Assembly (NCBI RefSeq): GCF_000771875.1
Contig: NZ_JPXX01000018.1
Span: 62,001 to 126,000 of the forward strand
DNA length: 64,000 bases
Source: Gallibacterium genomosp. 1
GTDB taxonomy: Bacteria; Pseudomonadota; Gammaproteobacteria; Enterobacterales; Pasteurellaceae
Direction of reading: 5' to 3'
In this document: positions 40,955-50,755 of the stretch, one piece after another
Numbering within the stretch: position 1 is the stretch's first letter
Layout of the letters: each line of letters starts with the position of its first letter
Position numbers and translations under genes: made by a program
The notes under the pieces: generated by a model
Databases searched by the model: none
What the model was told of the DNA's origin: nothing
Seen by the model: the letters and a program-made list of their open reading frames with translations, nothing else

Positions 40955-41102
40955 AAAAACAGCATAAAACCTTAGAAATTATAGCATTATTTGATAAAGT
41001 AACTTTTATTTACGGCTTATTTTGTCTTTCTCTTTTCTGTATAAAGTATAGACAATTGTTAGCTTTTTGTTATGTGAATAACTTTATGTTGGGGTAATTA
41101 TC

Positions 41103-42596
41103 GTGAGAACTTTAAAACAAGCATTGTTTGTAATGCTAGCTGGAATAGCAACTATAAGTGCTATGTCCGCTTCTGCTGAAGATAAAACGGCTAATCCGGT
41201 ACCGGATCAGAATCAACTGAATAATGACAAATTCAAAGATATGAAATTTGACATTGATAAAGTTGCCGTTCGCAATGACCTTTTTGCAGAAAAATATCCA
41301 CTTCAATATCAATCTTGGTTAGGAACCAGCCAATCTGAAGAAATTGGTGATGCATTAGCGGAAGATCCTCGATTAGTAGTGCTTTGGGGAGGTTATCTGT
41401 TTTCATCAGAATATAACCATCCTCGCGGTCACTATTATGCGGTAACCGATGTACGTAATATCTTGCGTACAGGTGCTCCAAAAGATGAAAACAGTGGACC
41501 TCAACCAGCTGCTTGTTGGACTTGTAAAAGCCCGGATGTTGCTCGTTTAATTACTGAAAAAGGCGAAGATGGCTATTTCGGTGCAAAATGGGCAAAATGG
41601 GGTAACGAAATTGTTAATCCTATTGGTTGTGCCGACTGCCACGATACTAATTCAAAAGAGTTCGCTGAAGGTCAACCAGCTTTACGCATTGCTCGTCCAC
41701 ACGTTTTACGCGCTTTAGATAAGATTGATTGGAATTTTGAACGTTCCGATAAAACTGATAAACGCGCTGCCATTTGTGCTAACTGCCACGTTGAATATTT
41801 CTTCGCCGGCGACAAAAAAATCGTTACTTTCCCTTGGCAGAACGGTGTAAGCGTTGAACAGATGGAAAAATATTACGATGATCTCCAATTTAAAGATTGG
41901 ACTCATTCACTCTCCAAAGCACCAATGTTAAAAGCACAACACCCTGATTTTGAAACTTGGACGATGGGAATGCACGGTAAAAACGGGGTGACCTGTGTTG
42001 ATTGCCATATGGCGAAACAACAAACCGCAGATGGTCGCGTATTTACTAACCACAATATCGGTAATCCGTTCGACAACTTCCAAAATACCTGTGCTAACTG
42101 CCACGATCAAAGTAAAGAAAAACTACAAGGTATCGTTAATTCACGCAAAGAACGCGTACAGTCCGCAATGATCAAACTTGAAGATCAGTTAGTTCACGCC
42201 CATTTTGAAGCAAAAGCTGCTTGGGATGCCGGTGCGACTGAAGCGGAAATGAAAGATGCCTTGCAAGATATCCGCCACGCACAATGGCGCTGGGATTACA
42301 CCTCTGCCAGCCACGGATTCTATATGCATGCACCTGAAGTTGCTTTGGAAGTCTTAAGTTCCGGCTTGGATAAAGCGGCAGATGCACGTCGTAAATTGGC
42401 TGTCATTCTTACCAAACATAACGTAAAACAACCGGTTGCTATTCCTGATATTTCTACTAAAGAAAAAGCACAGGCTGCAATGGGCATTGACATTGAAAAA
42501 CAGAAACGTGAAAAAGAAGAGTTCTTAAAAACGGTTGTACCTCAATGGGATAAAGAAGCTAAAGAGAAAGGTTTATTACCTGCTGATGCAAAATAA
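41103..42596 (+). CDS. nrfA: Cytochrome c552 nitrite reductase
   Basis: Periplasmic pentaheme enzyme reducing nitrite to ammonia. The 497-residue precursor begins with a signal peptide (cleaved near SASA-ED). The catalytic heme uses CWTCK (residues 138-142), the special lysine-ligated site. Four CXXCH motifs follow: CADCH, CANCH, CVDCH and CANCH. The start is a GTG behind a GGGGT site. It is the first gene of an eight-gene nrf cluster and lies behind an FNR-like site. Confidence 0.97.
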   Translation: MRTLKQALFVMLAGIATISAMSASAEDKTANPVPDQNQLNNDKFKDMKFDIDKVAVRNDLFAEKYPLQYQSWLGTSQSEEIGDALAEDPRLVVLWGGYLFSSEYNHPRGHYYAVTDVRNILRTGAPKDENSGPQPAACWTCKSPDVARLITEKGEDGYFGAKWAKWGNEIVNPIGCADCHDTNSKEFAEGQPALRIARPHVLRALDKIDWNFERSDKTDKRAAICANCHVEYFFAGDKKIVTFPWQNGVSVEQMEKYYDDLQFKDWTHSLSKAPMLKAQHPDFETWTMGMHGKNGVTCVDCHMAKQQTADGRVFTNHNIGNPFDNFQNTCANCHDQSKEKLQGIVNSRKERVQSAMIKLEDQLVHAHFEAKAAWDAGATEAEMKDALQDIRHAQWRWDYTSASHGFYMHAPEVALEVLSSGLDKAADARRKLAVILTKHNVKQPVAIPDISTKEKAQAAMGIDIEKQKREKEEFLKTVVPQWDKEAKEKGLLPADAK

Positions 42597-42606
42597 ATTT
42601 TGGTCC

Positions 42607-42627
42607 GGTTGCTCATTATGAGCAACC
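42607..42627 (+). other. Intercistronic hairpin nrfA-nrfB
   Basis: GGTTGCTCA (42607-42615) pairs perfectly with TGAGCAACC (42619-42627) around a three-base loop. It starts ten bases after nrfA ends. No T run follows, so it is more likely an mRNA processing or stabilising element protecting the nrfA 3' end than a terminator. Confidence 0.6.
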
Positions 42628-42659
42628 GCTTAAATCAGGATTTCCTTGAGGATAAGAAA

Positions 42660-43250
42660 ATGAGTTTTTATATGTCTTTTAAAAAAGTGCTGTTTGTTAC
42701 GGCTTCTCTGCTGCTTGCCGTTAATGTTTCGGCACAGGAAACAAGCAACACAAACGGTGCAAATACGTTAAGTTACCAACCGCAGTTGGAAAATCAACGT
42801 GATCCGAATCAATACTGTGCGAAATGCCATAAATTTAATGATCAACAATTTCACGGCACCCACTTGAGCAAGTTAAACCCGAATAACGGCAAGCCGATTA
42901 ATTGTGTCAGCTGTCACGGTAAAATTTCCGAAGATCACCGTCGTGGCGTGAAAGATGTGATGCGTTTCCACGGCGATATTTTTGACGGAAAAACACCGAT
43001 GTACACCGTTCAGGAGCAGAACCAAGTCTGTTTCGCTTGTCATCAACCGGAAAAATTACGGGAAAAATTCTGGGTTCACGATGTTCACGCAATGAAATTG
43101 CCTTGTGCAAGCTGCCATACATTACACCCGGAACACGACGCAATGAAAGGTATCGAACCGAAACAACGCGTTAAATTATGTGTCGATTGCCACGGTAAAC
43201 AACAGGCTCTTCGTGAAGAAAAACAAAATCAAGCGAATAAGGAAAAATAA
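42660..43250 (+). CDS. nrfB: Pentaheme cytochrome c NrfB
   Basis: Periplasmic electron carrier that feeds NrfA. The 196-residue precursor has a signal peptide (cleavage near VSAQ) and five CXXCH motifs: CAKCH, CVSCH, CFACH, CASCH and CVDCH. I choose the ATG at 42660, which has GAGGA eight bases upstream; a reading from 42600 would add 20 residues before the signal peptide. The stop overlaps nrfC by one base. Confidence 0.94.
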   Translation: MSFYMSFKKVLFVTASLLLAVNVSAQETSNTNGANTLSYQPQLENQRDPNQYCAKCHKFNDQQFHGTHLSKLNPNNGKPINCVSCHGKISEDHRRGVKDVMRFHGDIFDGKTPMYTVQEQNQVCFACHQPEKLREKFWVHDVHAMKLPCASCHTLHPEHDAMKGIEPKQRVKLCVDCHGKQQALREEKQNQANKEK

Positions 43251-43924
43251 TGAATTGTTCACGCCGTAACTTTGTTTCGGGTATGAGCGCATTAATGTTA
43301 GTTGCCAGTACCAGCAATAAAACATTGGCGGTTGCACTATCCGAAGAAAAAAATAAACGCTACGGAATGCTACACGATGAACGTAGTTGTATCGGTTGTA
43401 CTGCCTGTATGGATGCTTGTCGTAAAGTTAATCAAGTCCCCGAAGGCGTTTCACGTTTACAAATTATTCGTAGCGAACCTTATGGGGAATTTCCTGATGT
43501 AGAATATGAATTTTTCCGCCATTCGTGTCAGCACTGTAGCAATGCCCCTTGTGTTCACGTCTGCCCAACCGGCGCTTCATTCATTGATGCAAAAACCGGT
43601 ATTGTCGATGTGAATAAAGATTTATGCGTAGGTTGTCAATACTGTATTGCCGTCTGTCCTTACCGTGTTCGTTATATTAATCCAATTACAAAAGCAGCAG
43701 ATAAATGTAACTTCTGTCGCGATACCAACTTAGCAAAAGGCAAGCAGCCTGCCTGTGTAGAATCTTGCCCAACTAAAGCATTAACCTTTGGTGATTTGAA
43801 TGATCCTTACAGTGAACTCAATAAAAAAATTCACCAACAGCAGGTTTATCGAACAAAAGTGGAATTAGGCACAGAACCTAACTTGTATCACATCCCAAGT
43901 AAACACGGGGAGATCAGACGATGA
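43250..43924 (+). CDS. nrfC: Iron-sulfur protein NrfC
   Basis: Periplasmic four-cluster ferredoxin that takes electrons from quinol via NrfD. The N-terminus has a twin-arginine signal, SRRNFVSG, so the folded protein is probably Tat-exported. In the 224-residue protein, cysteine groups CIGCTACMDACRKVN, CQHCSNAPCVHVCP, CVGCQYCIAVCP and CNFCRDTN/CVESCP are arranged as in the DmsB/NrfC family. It overlaps nrfB by one and nrfD by four bases. Confidence 0.95.
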   Translation: MNCSRRNFVSGMSALMLVASTSNKTLAVALSEEKNKRYGMLHDERSCIGCTACMDACRKVNQVPEGVSRLQIIRSEPYGEFPDVEYEFFRHSCQHCSNAPCVHVCPTGASFIDAKTGIVDVNKDLCVGCQYCIAVCPYRVRYINPITKAADKCNFCRDTNLAKGKQPACVESCPTKALTFGDLNDPYSELNKKIHQQQVYRTKVELGTEPNLYHIPSKHGEIRR

Positions 43925-44880
43925 ACAGTCCTTTTCATTTTCCATCCCTCGTGTGGGATGAAATTATTGCGATTTACCTTTTCTTATTAGGTATTTCCGC
44001 TGGAGCAACAATGATTGCGGTATTGCTCAAACGTAGCGGTATTGCCGGCAGTAATCCCAGCGAAAACAATATTATTCGCTGTGCTGCAATTATTGCACCG
44101 ACAACATTGCTGTTGGGCTTAACCATTTTGATTTTCCATTTAACTAAACCTTGGACTTTCTGGTATTTGATGTTCAATTACCACCATACTTCAATTATGT
44201 CGATGGGGGTAATGCTGTTCCAAGTTTATATGGTATTTTTGCTTTTATGGTTAGCTTTTATTTTTAAAGCATTAATAGCTCAACTGATTAAGCGCTTTTT
44301 GCCGAAACTCGCTTTTATCAATAACATTATTGAAAAGTTGGAACGTTTTAGTTCTCCGGTAGAGATTATCCTTGTTTTCCTTTCTGTTTTATTAGGTGCT
44401 TATACCGGTTTCTTGTTATCGGCATTAATCAGTTATCCGATGTTGAATAATCCGGTTCTGCCGGCGCTGTTCTTGGCTTCCGGCACCTCTTCCGGTATTG
44501 CGGCATTAATGATGGCTACACTGCTCTTTACCAAAGAAAGCACCCATTCACCGGCATTGAATTTCGTGCATAAATTTGAATTACCGGTGGTATTAATTGA
44601 AGCATTTCTACTTTTTGCGTTCTGTATCGGATTATTCCTCGGTGGCGGTCAAAAAACGGTTGCACTTTATAATGCAATCGGTGGTGGTTTTTGGTCTTAT
44701 GTATTTTGGATAGGTTTAGTAGGTATTGGCTTAATTGCTCCACTTTTCCTGAATGCAGTAGCACCTGAAACATTAAAACATCGCAAAGGCTTTATACTCT
44801 TTGTTGCCGGATTAAGTTTATTCGGTGTGCTTTGTTTACGTTTTTGGGCATTATATGCAGGACAAATGACACTTGCCTAA
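43921..44880 (+). CDS. nrfD: Quinol-oxidising membrane subunit NrfD
   Basis: Eight-helix NrfD/PsrC-family membrane protein, 319 residues. It begins FHFPSLVWDEIIAIYLFLLGISAGA, typical of NrfD, and contains HLTKPWTFWYLMFNYHHTSIMS around residues 75-95. It passes menaquinol electrons to NrfC. It is followed by a hairpin and then the heme-lyase genes. Confidence 0.94.
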   Translation: MNSPFHFPSLVWDEIIAIYLFLLGISAGATMIAVLLKRSGIAGSNPSENNIIRCAAIIAPTTLLLGLTILIFHLTKPWTFWYLMFNYHHTSIMSMGVMLFQVYMVFLLLWLAFIFKALIAQLIKRFLPKLAFINNIIEKLERFSSPVEIILVFLSVLLGAYTGFLLSALISYPMLNNPVLPALFLASGTSSGIAALMMATLLFTKESTHSPALNFVHKFELPVVLIEAFLLFAFCIGLFLGGGQKTVALYNAIGGGFWSYVFWIGLVGIGLIAPLFLNAVAPETLKHRKGFILFVAGLSLFGVLCLRFWALYAGQMTLA

Positions 44881-44902
44881 AATGCAAAAGCCTATAAGCT
44901 TC

Positions 44903-44930
44903 GACCTACTTCCGTTACAAGAAGTAGGTC
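44903..44930 (+). terminator. Hairpin between nrfD and nrfE, possible partial terminator
   Basis: GACCTACTTC (44903-44912) pairs perfectly with GAAGTAGGTC (44921-44930) around an eight-base loop. ATATTTTAAT follows, a weak T tract. It could reduce transcription into nrfE relative to the structural genes nrfABCD, giving more enzyme than assembly factors. This is inference. Confidence 0.6.
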
Positions 44931-44965
44931 ATATTTTAATACTTATTTTCTGACAATAACTAAAA

Positions 44966-46867
44966 ATGTTGCCTGAACTCGGATTTTTAAGTTTACTCAT
45001 TGTTGTTGCTTTGACGTTTTGTTTAGCTTTTATACCAGCTTACGGTCTATGGCGAAACAAACACGCTTTCTCACAATTGGCTTATCCGTTAAGCATTCTC
45101 TATGCTATTTTCTGTACGATAACACTAATAGCATTGGCATATGCATTTGCGACTAATGATTTTTCACTTGAATATGTCGCGCAACATTCTAATTCCAACC
45201 TGCCATTATTTTATAAAATTGCTGCAACTTGGGGTGGTCACGAAGGTTCAATGCTGTTTTGGCTCTTTTCACTTTCACTCTGGACAGCACTGTTTGCTCA
45301 TTATAATCGTCATAATGATCAGCGTCTTATCATCTCAACGCTAGTACTAATGGGAATGATCAGCTTTTGTTTTGCGGTTTTTATTCTGTTTTTATCTAAT
45401 CCTTTCAATAGGTTATTTCCAGTTCCACTTGAAGGACGTGATCTCAATCCAATGCTACAAGATATTGGTTTGATCATTCATCCACCATTGCTCTATCTTG
45501 GTTATGTCGGTTTAGCGATCAATTTCTCATTGGTTATTGCTGCTTTAATTTATCAAAAATTTAATGCCGCATTCGCACGATTATGCCGTCCTTGGGTTCT
45601 AGGTTCTTGGGCATTTTTAACTATTGGCATTATATTAGGTTCTTGGTGGGCTTACTATGAACTCGGTTGGGGTGGTTGGTGGTTTTGGGATCCGGTAGAA
45701 AATGCTTCATTGATGCCGTGGTTAATCGCCACTGCACTGTTACATTCACTTATTATCTATGAGAAACGAGGAATTTTACTCTATTGGGTGGTATTGCTCT
45801 CAATTTTTGCCTTTTCCTTGAGTTTATTGGGGACATTTATTGTTCGTTCAGGCGTCTTAGCATCGGTACACGCATTTAGCATTGATCCACAACGCGGACA
45901 CGCTCTATTAGCAATCTTTCTACTGTTCACGCTATGTGGGCTATTATTATTTGCTTTACGCATCAAAGAGTTACATTCTATTGTCAAATTTCAACTGCTC
46001 TCAAAAGAATCCGCATTTTTATTCGCTAATATTTTATTCAGCCTTACAACATTTATTGTCTTCACCGGTACGTTTTATCCAATGATCTACCATATGTTAG
46101 GTTGGGGAACAATTTCTGTCGGTACGCCTTATTTTAACCGGCTCATCGTGCCATTAATTTTTATCCTTATGATATTAATGCTATTTTCGCCATATTTACA
46201 CTGGCAAAAACTCCCATTTTCGTCAATTAAAAAAGTCACTTTATATCTGTTTCCAGCAGTAGTCATTACATCCTTTCAAATACTGGTAGAGCAGAATTTC
46301 AACTTCTCTTTACCTTCAATTTGGGCATTTATTAGTCTAAGTTTGGCTTGGTGGTTGCTACTCAATACTCTCTGTTCTTCGCAATGGAAAAATAAAAAAC
46401 AATGGTCAATGCGCTTGGCACACTTAGGCATTGCTATCAGTATTATCGGTGGCACAATGAGTAACTATTATGCCAAAGAAATTAGCGTTAAAATGTCTCC
46501 CGGCGACACACAAACATTGCATAATTATCAATTCACTTATCTTGGTTTCCGCAATGAAATTGGTCCAAACTATACCGCAGAACGAACGTTTTTCGTGATT
46601 AGTCAACAGGACAGTCTCATTGCTGAGATAAGTGCTGAACGTCGCTATTATGATGTGCGTACAATGAATATGAGTGAAGTGGGGATAAAATGGGGATGGT
46701 TATCCGATCTTTATATCGTAATGGGAAATAAAATTTCAGCAAATGAATTTGCATTCCGCTTGCACTACAAGCCCTATATCCGTTGGTTATGGTTTGGCGG
46801 ATTATTAGCAATGTTGGGAGGTTTTATTGCCGTTTGGAACGCTAGAAAACTAAAAGGTGAAAAATGA
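44966..46867 (+). CDS. nrfE: NrfA-dedicated heme lyase subunit NrfE (CcmF paralogue)
   Basis: Polytopic CcmF-type protein of 633 residues. It has the WWD motif [34 protein letters not shown], and the periplasmic C-terminal domain ending RLHYKPYIRWLWFGGLLAML. With NrfF and NrfG it attaches heme to the CXXCK site of NrfA in E. coli. Placement directly after nrfABCD supports NrfE rather than a second CcmF. The nrfX start overlaps its stop. Confidence 0.93.
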   Translation: MLPELGFLSLLIVVALTFCLAFIPAYGLWRNKHAFSQLAYPLSILYAIFCTITLIALAYAFATNDFSLEYVAQHSNSNLPLFYKIAATWGGHEGSMLFWLFSLSLWTALFAHYNRHNDQRLIISTLVLMGMISFCFAVFILFLSNPFNRLFPVPLEGRDLNPMLQDIGLIIHPPLLYLGYVGLAINFSLVIAALIYQKFNAAFARLCRPWVLGSWAFLTIGIILGSWWAYYELGWGGWWFWDPVENASLMPWLIATALLHSLIIYEKRGILLYWVVLLSIFAFSLSLLGTFIVRSGVLASVHAFSIDPQRGHALLAIFLLFTLCGLLLFALRIKELHSIVKFQLLSKESAFLFANILFSLTTFIVFTGTFYPMIYHMLGWGTISVGTPYFNRLIVPLIFILMILMLFSPYLHWQKLPFSSIKKVTLYLFPAVVITSFQILVEQNFNFSLPSIWAFISLSLAWWLLLNTLCSSQWKNKKQWSMRLAHLGIAISIIGGTMSNYYAKEISVKMSPGDTQTLHNYQFTYLGFRNEIGPNYTAERTFFVISQQDSLIAEISAERRYYDVRTMNMSEVGIKWGWLSDLYIVMGNKISANEFAFRLHYKPYIRWLWFGGLLAMLGGFIAVWNARKLKGEK

Positions 46868-47427
46868 AACGTTGGTTACTCTTTATTCCGGCACTTTTTA
46901 TTTTAGCATTAGCTCTCACCCTATTTTTAGGAATCAGCCAAGATCCATTGCAAAAAATGAAATCACACCTCAATAAGCCATTGCCGCCATTTTCCTTGCT
47001 TGATTTACACGATCATCATCGCCATTGGCAGAATCAAGATCTGCCACAAAATCAAGTTTTCCTGATCAATATTTGGGGTAGCTGGTGTCAATTTTGCAAA
47101 CAAGAGTTCCCTTTATTGAAGAAAATAGCGCAACAACATCAACTACCGATTGTTGGTATTAATTATTTAGATAAACAAGAAAATGCGGTGCAAACATTAC
47201 AGCAGCTTGGCAATCCATTCACTATCAATGCCTTCGATAATAAAGGAATGTTTGCAGCAGAATTGGGTATCAACGGTGCGCCTTATACCTTTATTATCGA
47301 TAAAAATGGGAAAATACGTTATTTTTTTGAAGATGGTGCGATTAATGAAACGATTTGGCAGCAACAAATGTTACCGTTAATTCAACAATTACAGGCGGAA
47401 AAAGGATCATCTTTGAGGAGTTTTTAA
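46864..47427 (+). CDS. Thioredoxin-like NrfX (DsbE/CcmG paralogue)
   Basis: Membrane-anchored periplasmic thioredoxin, 187 residues. It has an N-terminal helix (WLLFIPALFILALALTLFL), the active site WGSWCQFC (Cys-75, Cys-78) and the cis-proline segment GINGAPYTFIID. It is about 30-40% like the DsbE encoded at 10.3-10.9 kb by eye. E. coli nrf lacks this gene, whereas Pasteurellaceae carry it. Probable role: keeping NrfF or apo-NrfA thiols reduced. It overlaps nrfE by four bases and nrfF by one. Confidence 0.9.
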   Translation: MKRWLLFIPALFILALALTLFLGISQDPLQKMKSHLNKPLPPFSLLDLHDHHRHWQNQDLPQNQVFLINIWGSWCQFCKQEFPLLKKIAQQHQLPIVGINYLDKQENAVQTLQQLGNPFTINAFDNKGMFAAELGINGAPYTFIIDKNGKIRYFFEDGAINETIWQQQMLPLIQQLQAEKGSSLRSF

Positions 47428-47879
47428 TGAAAAAATTACTATTTTTATTGCTCTGCTTTACTGCTTTTACACACGCTGAAATCGTTGAAACTTTTCAATT
47501 TAATTCGGAAGAAACGCAACAACGAGCTATTTCGTTAGCAAAAACATTACGCTGCCCACAGTGCCAAAATCAGAATTTAGTAGAATCCAATGCTGATGTC
47601 GCCGCTGAATTGCGTTTGGAAGTTTACACGATGGTTAATCAAGGCAAAAGCAATGATGAAATTATCCAAATAATGACACAACGCTTCGGTGATTTTGTGC
47701 GTTATGATCCGCCTTTTACATCAAATACTTTTTTGCTTTGGTTGATTCCATTTGTTGCTGGCATCATTGCCTTGTTATCTTCACTGTTTTATTTAAAAAA
47801 GAGAAGAGAAACCATATTAGATCCACAACAAAAAAAGAGTATAGAGACTTTTCTACAACAACGGGAACAGAATGGCTAA
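47427..47879 (+). CDS. nrfF: NrfF heme lyase thiol subunit (CcmH paralogue)
   Basis: A 150-residue CcmH-type protein: signal peptide 1-17, the LRCPQCQ motif with Cys-43 and Cys-46, MTQRFGDFVRYDPP, and one C-terminal membrane helix. It works with NrfE and NrfG on the CXXCK heme site. I use the ATG at 47427, which has GAGGAG upstream and shares a base with the nrfX stop; the longer reading from 47355 lies inside nrfX. It overlaps nrfG by eight bases. Confidence 0.93.
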   Translation: MKKLLFLLLCFTAFTHAEIVETFQFNSEETQQRAISLAKTLRCPQCQNQNLVESNADVAAELRLEVYTMVNQGKSNDEIIQIMTQRFGDFVRYDPPFTSNTFLLWLIPFVAGIIALLSSLFYLKKRRETILDPQQKKSIETFLQQREQNG

Positions 47880-48693
47880 TTTAGTTTTTTTCGCAGGTGT
47901 AGTCGTTTATCTACTGATTTTAGTCGTTATTTTTTATTTACATTCTCCGACCGAGAGTGAGGATCGACATAATCAAAAACTAAATAATCAATTATTACAA
48001 CAACAATTACAACAATATAAATTTAAGGAAAATGAAGCACTTGCCAATGAAATTGTCTATCGATTTATGCAAGATCAGAAAGATGAAGAAATTGCTAACA
48101 GTATGGCTGACTATTCTAAAAAAATTGCTTGCGGTATTGGTGTGATTATTCTAGTTGTAATGGTTGGCTATTATTTATATAGCGGTAGACTACAAACACT
48201 TAATCAGCAACAGAATACACAACAAACAGAAAATAGAGAAACAACTACAGTAAGCCTTAATGAAAACAATATTATTGCTATTCAAAATAAAATTCGTACT
48301 GATCCAAATAATGGTGAAAATTGGTATGAATTAGGTTTAGCTTATGCACAAAATAATGAATTTAGCAATGCTATCGAATCGTACTCTCGTGCAACCGTAT
48401 TATTGGGTAGAAAACCTTATATTTTAGGTGCTGCTGCTACTGCACTTTATTATAAAGATCAACAACATATATCATCTCAAGCACAACAATGGCTAGATGA
48501 AGCATTACAGCTTGATGCAGAAGATACCGCTTCTTTATTATTATTGGCAAATGATGCTTTTAGGCAAGCTCATTATGATTTAGCGATTAATTACTGGCAG
48601 AAAGTGTTAGACAGTCATCGAAAAGTGGATCGTAAACTATTGATCAACCTTATACAAATCGCCCAAGAGAAACAAAAATTAATAAAAAAATAG
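47872..48693 (+). CDS. nrfG: NrfG-like TPR protein (CcmI paralogue)
   Basis: A 273-residue protein with an N-terminal membrane helix (residues 1-22), a Gln-rich cytosolic loop, a second helix (KKIACGIGVIILVVMVGYYL), and a periplasmic TPR domain (NNGENWYELGLAYAQNNEF onward). It presents the NrfA C-terminus to NrfEF in E. coli, where NrfG is shorter. The CcmI-like two-helix layout seen here is longer than E. coli NrfG. The stop codon lies in the following terminator stem. Confidence 0.85.
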   Translation: MANLVFFAGVVVYLLILVVIFYLHSPTESEDRHNQKLNNQLLQQQLQQYKFKENEALANEIVYRFMQDQKDEEIANSMADYSKKIACGIGVIILVVMVGYYLYSGRLQTLNQQQNTQQTENRETTTVSLNENNIIAIQNKIRTDPNNGENWYELGLAYAQNNEFSNAIESYSRATVLLGRKPYILGAAATALYYKDQQHISSQAQQWLDEALQLDAEDTASLLLLANDAFRQAHYDLAINYWQKVLDSHRKVDRKLLINLIQIAQEKQKLIKK

Positions 48694-48716
48694 TTGCAGT
48701 CGAAAAACTGCAACTA
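48691..48716. terminator. Terminator between nrfG and metC
   Basis: TAGTTGCAGT (48691-48700) pairs perfectly with ACTGCAACTA (48707-48716) around a six-base loop. On the minus strand a run of seven T follows, so it is a strong terminator for metC. For nrfG (plus) the tail is not T-rich and the stem begins at the stop codon. Confidence 0.85.
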
Positions 48717-48741
48717 TGCCAAAATTTATGCAGAACATTTA

Positions 48742-49935
48742 CTAACTGATGCGTTGTAATCCTGCTGCCAAATCATCAATCAGATCATCACTTGATTCCA
48801 AACCAACGTGAACTCTAACTAAGCTCCCACTCAATTTACGTTCAATATTCGGGCGAATTTTCGCAATTTCTTCCGGTTGATTGACCAAAATTAATGATTC
48901 ATACCCTCCCCAAGAATAAGCCATACTAAATAAACTAAAATGGTCAAGAAATTTCGACATCTCCTGATCGTTCAACCGCTTATTTAATTCAAAAGAGAAT
49001 AATCCACTTGCTCCGCTAAAATCTCGCATAAAAAACTCGTGTCCGGGACAGCTTGGCAGTGCCGGATGATATACGCTTTTCACCTGCGGTTGTTGTGCAA
49101 GCCATTGTGCAATTTTAATGCTGCTTTCACCTTGTTGTTGCAAACGTAATGCTAAGGTTCTGATCCCTCTTGCTGTTACATAAGCAGTATCCGCATCCAC
49201 CATTTGCCCCATCAAATAAGACTGTTCTCTTAATTGCTCCCAAGTCCGTGCATTAGCCACAGCAGTACCAATCATCGCATCAGAATGCCCCACTAAATAT
49301 TTAGTACCTGCTTGAATTGAAATATCAATATCGTGCTGCAATGCAGGAAACAACAGTCCTCCTGACCAAGTATTATCGATCATAATTACAATATCAGGCT
49401 TTTTTGCTCTCACAGCTTGAACAATAGCTAGAATATCAGCTACTTCCATTGTTAAAGAACTAGGAGCTTCTAAAAATAACACTTTTGTATTATCTTCAAC
49501 TAAATCAGCAATTTTCGCTCCCGTCATTGGATCATAAAAAGTAGTACTGATCCCCATTTTTTTCAAAATGATATTACAGAATTCTTGAGTAGGCTCATAT
49601 GCCGCGCCAGTTACCAAAATATGATCTCCTTGCTGTACAAACGCCAACAGACTGTTACTAATCGCTGCTGCTCCGCAAGGATAAAGATAACAACCGGCCC
49701 CTCCCTCCAATTCGCACATCAGATCTTGTAAAGCGAAATGTGTTAATGTACCTCTACGACCATAAAATAGTGCCTGTTTTGCTCTTTCTTGAGTTGCTTT
49801 TTTCTTATCTGCCACTGAATCAAACACTAATGAAGATGCTCTCTGAATAACAGGGTTAACACTCCCTTGCGTAACTCTTTTTCCTCTACCAGCGTGAATC
49901 AAATGAGTGTTTTTTTGTTGTATTTGCGTTACCAT
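48742..49935 (-). CDS. metC: Cystathionine beta-lyase
   Basis: PLP enzyme converting cystathionine to homocysteine, pyruvate and ammonia in methionine synthesis. In the 397-residue protein the PLP lysine lies in [17 protein letters not shown] (Lys-212). [14 protein letters not shown] and [12 protein letters not shown] are typical of MetC rather than MetB. It is transcribed away from the peroxiredoxin gene. I looked for a MetJ box (AGACGTCT repeats) upstream and did not see one. Confidence 0.93.
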   Translation of the reverse strand: MVTQIQQKNTHLIHAGRGKRVTQGSVNPVIQRASSLVFDSVADKKKATQERAKQALFYGRRGTLTHFALQDLMCELEGGAGCYLYPCGAAAISNSLLAFVQQGDHILVTGAAYEPTQEFCNIILKKMGISTTFYDPMTGAKIADLVEDNTKVLFLEAPSSLTMEVADILAIVQAVRAKKPDIVIMIDNTWSGGLLFPALQHDIDISIQAGTKYLVGHSDAMIGTAVANARTWEQLREQSYLMGQMVDADTAYVTARGIRTLALRLQQQGESSIKIAQWLAQQPQVKSVYHPALPSCPGHEFFMRDFSGASGLFSFELNKRLNDQEMSKFLDHFSLFSMAYSWGGYESLILVNQPEEIAKIRPNIERKLSGSLVRVHVGLESSDDLIDDLAAGLQRIS

Positions 49936-50107
49936 AATTAAACCTCTTTTTGGTACATAAATCGATTAAACATTAATTGATTTGATAGATAAAAACAACT
50001 GTATATTTAGAGGTAAAAGCGGTATCTTTTACTGCGTTAAAACAATGATGGTTTTAAAAATATTGTTTTAGTTTTATGATTAATTAGATATTCTCAAGGA
50101 GATAATT

Positions 50108-50710
50108 ATGGTATTAGTAGCTCGTCAAGCACCTGATTTCACAGCTTCAGCAGTTTTAGGTAACGGTGAAATCGTTGACAATTTTAACTTTAAAAAACAC
50201 GTTGAAGGCAAAGCAGCAGTAATTTTCTTCTGGCCATTAGACTTTACTTTCGTTTGTCCATCAGAAATTATTGCATTCGACCACCGTTATCAAGAATTCA
50301 AAAAACGTGGCGTTGAAGTTATCGGTGTTTCTATCGACTCTCAATTCACTCACAATGCATGGCGTAAAACTCCTGTAGATAAAGGTGGTATCGGCGAAGT
50401 TCAATTCGCAATGGTAGCTGACGTTAAACACGCTATCGCTCAAGCATATGGTATTGAACACCCTGAAGCGGGTGTTGCATTACGTGCATCATTCTTAATT
50501 GACAAAAACGGTGTTGTTCGTCACCAAGTTGTGAATGATCTTCCATTAGGACGTAATATTGATGAAATGCTTCGTATGGTTGATGCGCTTGCATTCCACG
50601 AAGAACACGGCGAAGTTTGCCCTGCACAATGGTCAAAAGGTAAAGAAGGTATGAAAGACAACCCTGAAGGTGTTGCAGCATACTTGAAGAAAAATGCAGA
50701 TCAACTTTAA
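50108..50710 (+). CDS. Typical 2-Cys peroxiredoxin (AhpC/TSA, Prx1 type)
   Basis: Thiol peroxidase reducing hydrogen peroxide and organic peroxides, 200 residues. The peroxidatic Cys-50 lies in PLDFTFVCPSE and the resolving Cys-171 in GEVCPAQW. GGIGEVQ near residue 95 is the GGLG-like loop linked to sensitivity to over-oxidation in Prx1 enzymes. A strong AAGGAG site and biased codon use suggest high expression. No ahpF follows, so the reductant must be encoded elsewhere. Confidence 0.93.
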   Translation: MVLVARQAPDFTASAVLGNGEIVDNFNFKKHVEGKAAVIFFWPLDFTFVCPSEIIAFDHRYQEFKKRGVEVIGVSIDSQFTHNAWRKTPVDKGGIGEVQFAMVADVKHAIAQAYGIEHPEAGVALRASFLIDKNGVVRHQVVNDLPLGRNIDEMLRMVDALAFHEEHGEVCPAQWSKGKEGMKDNPEGVAAYLKKNADQL

Positions 50711-50730
50711 TCTGTTATTCTAATTTAAAT

Positions 50731-50755
50731 AACCCCACTTAGGTGGGGTTTTTAC
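50731..50755 (+). terminator. Terminator after the peroxiredoxin gene
   Basis: AACCCCAC (50731-50738) pairs with GTGGGGTT (50743-50750) around a four-base loop, followed by a T run. It lies 20 bases after the stop codon. The remaining 215 bases to cpxR are very AT-rich, with no ORF. Confidence 0.92.

Noticed and set aside
49936-50107. MetJ or OxyR sites between metC and the peroxiredoxin gene
   Set aside because: No AGACGTCT-type repeats and no convincing OxyR pattern were visible.
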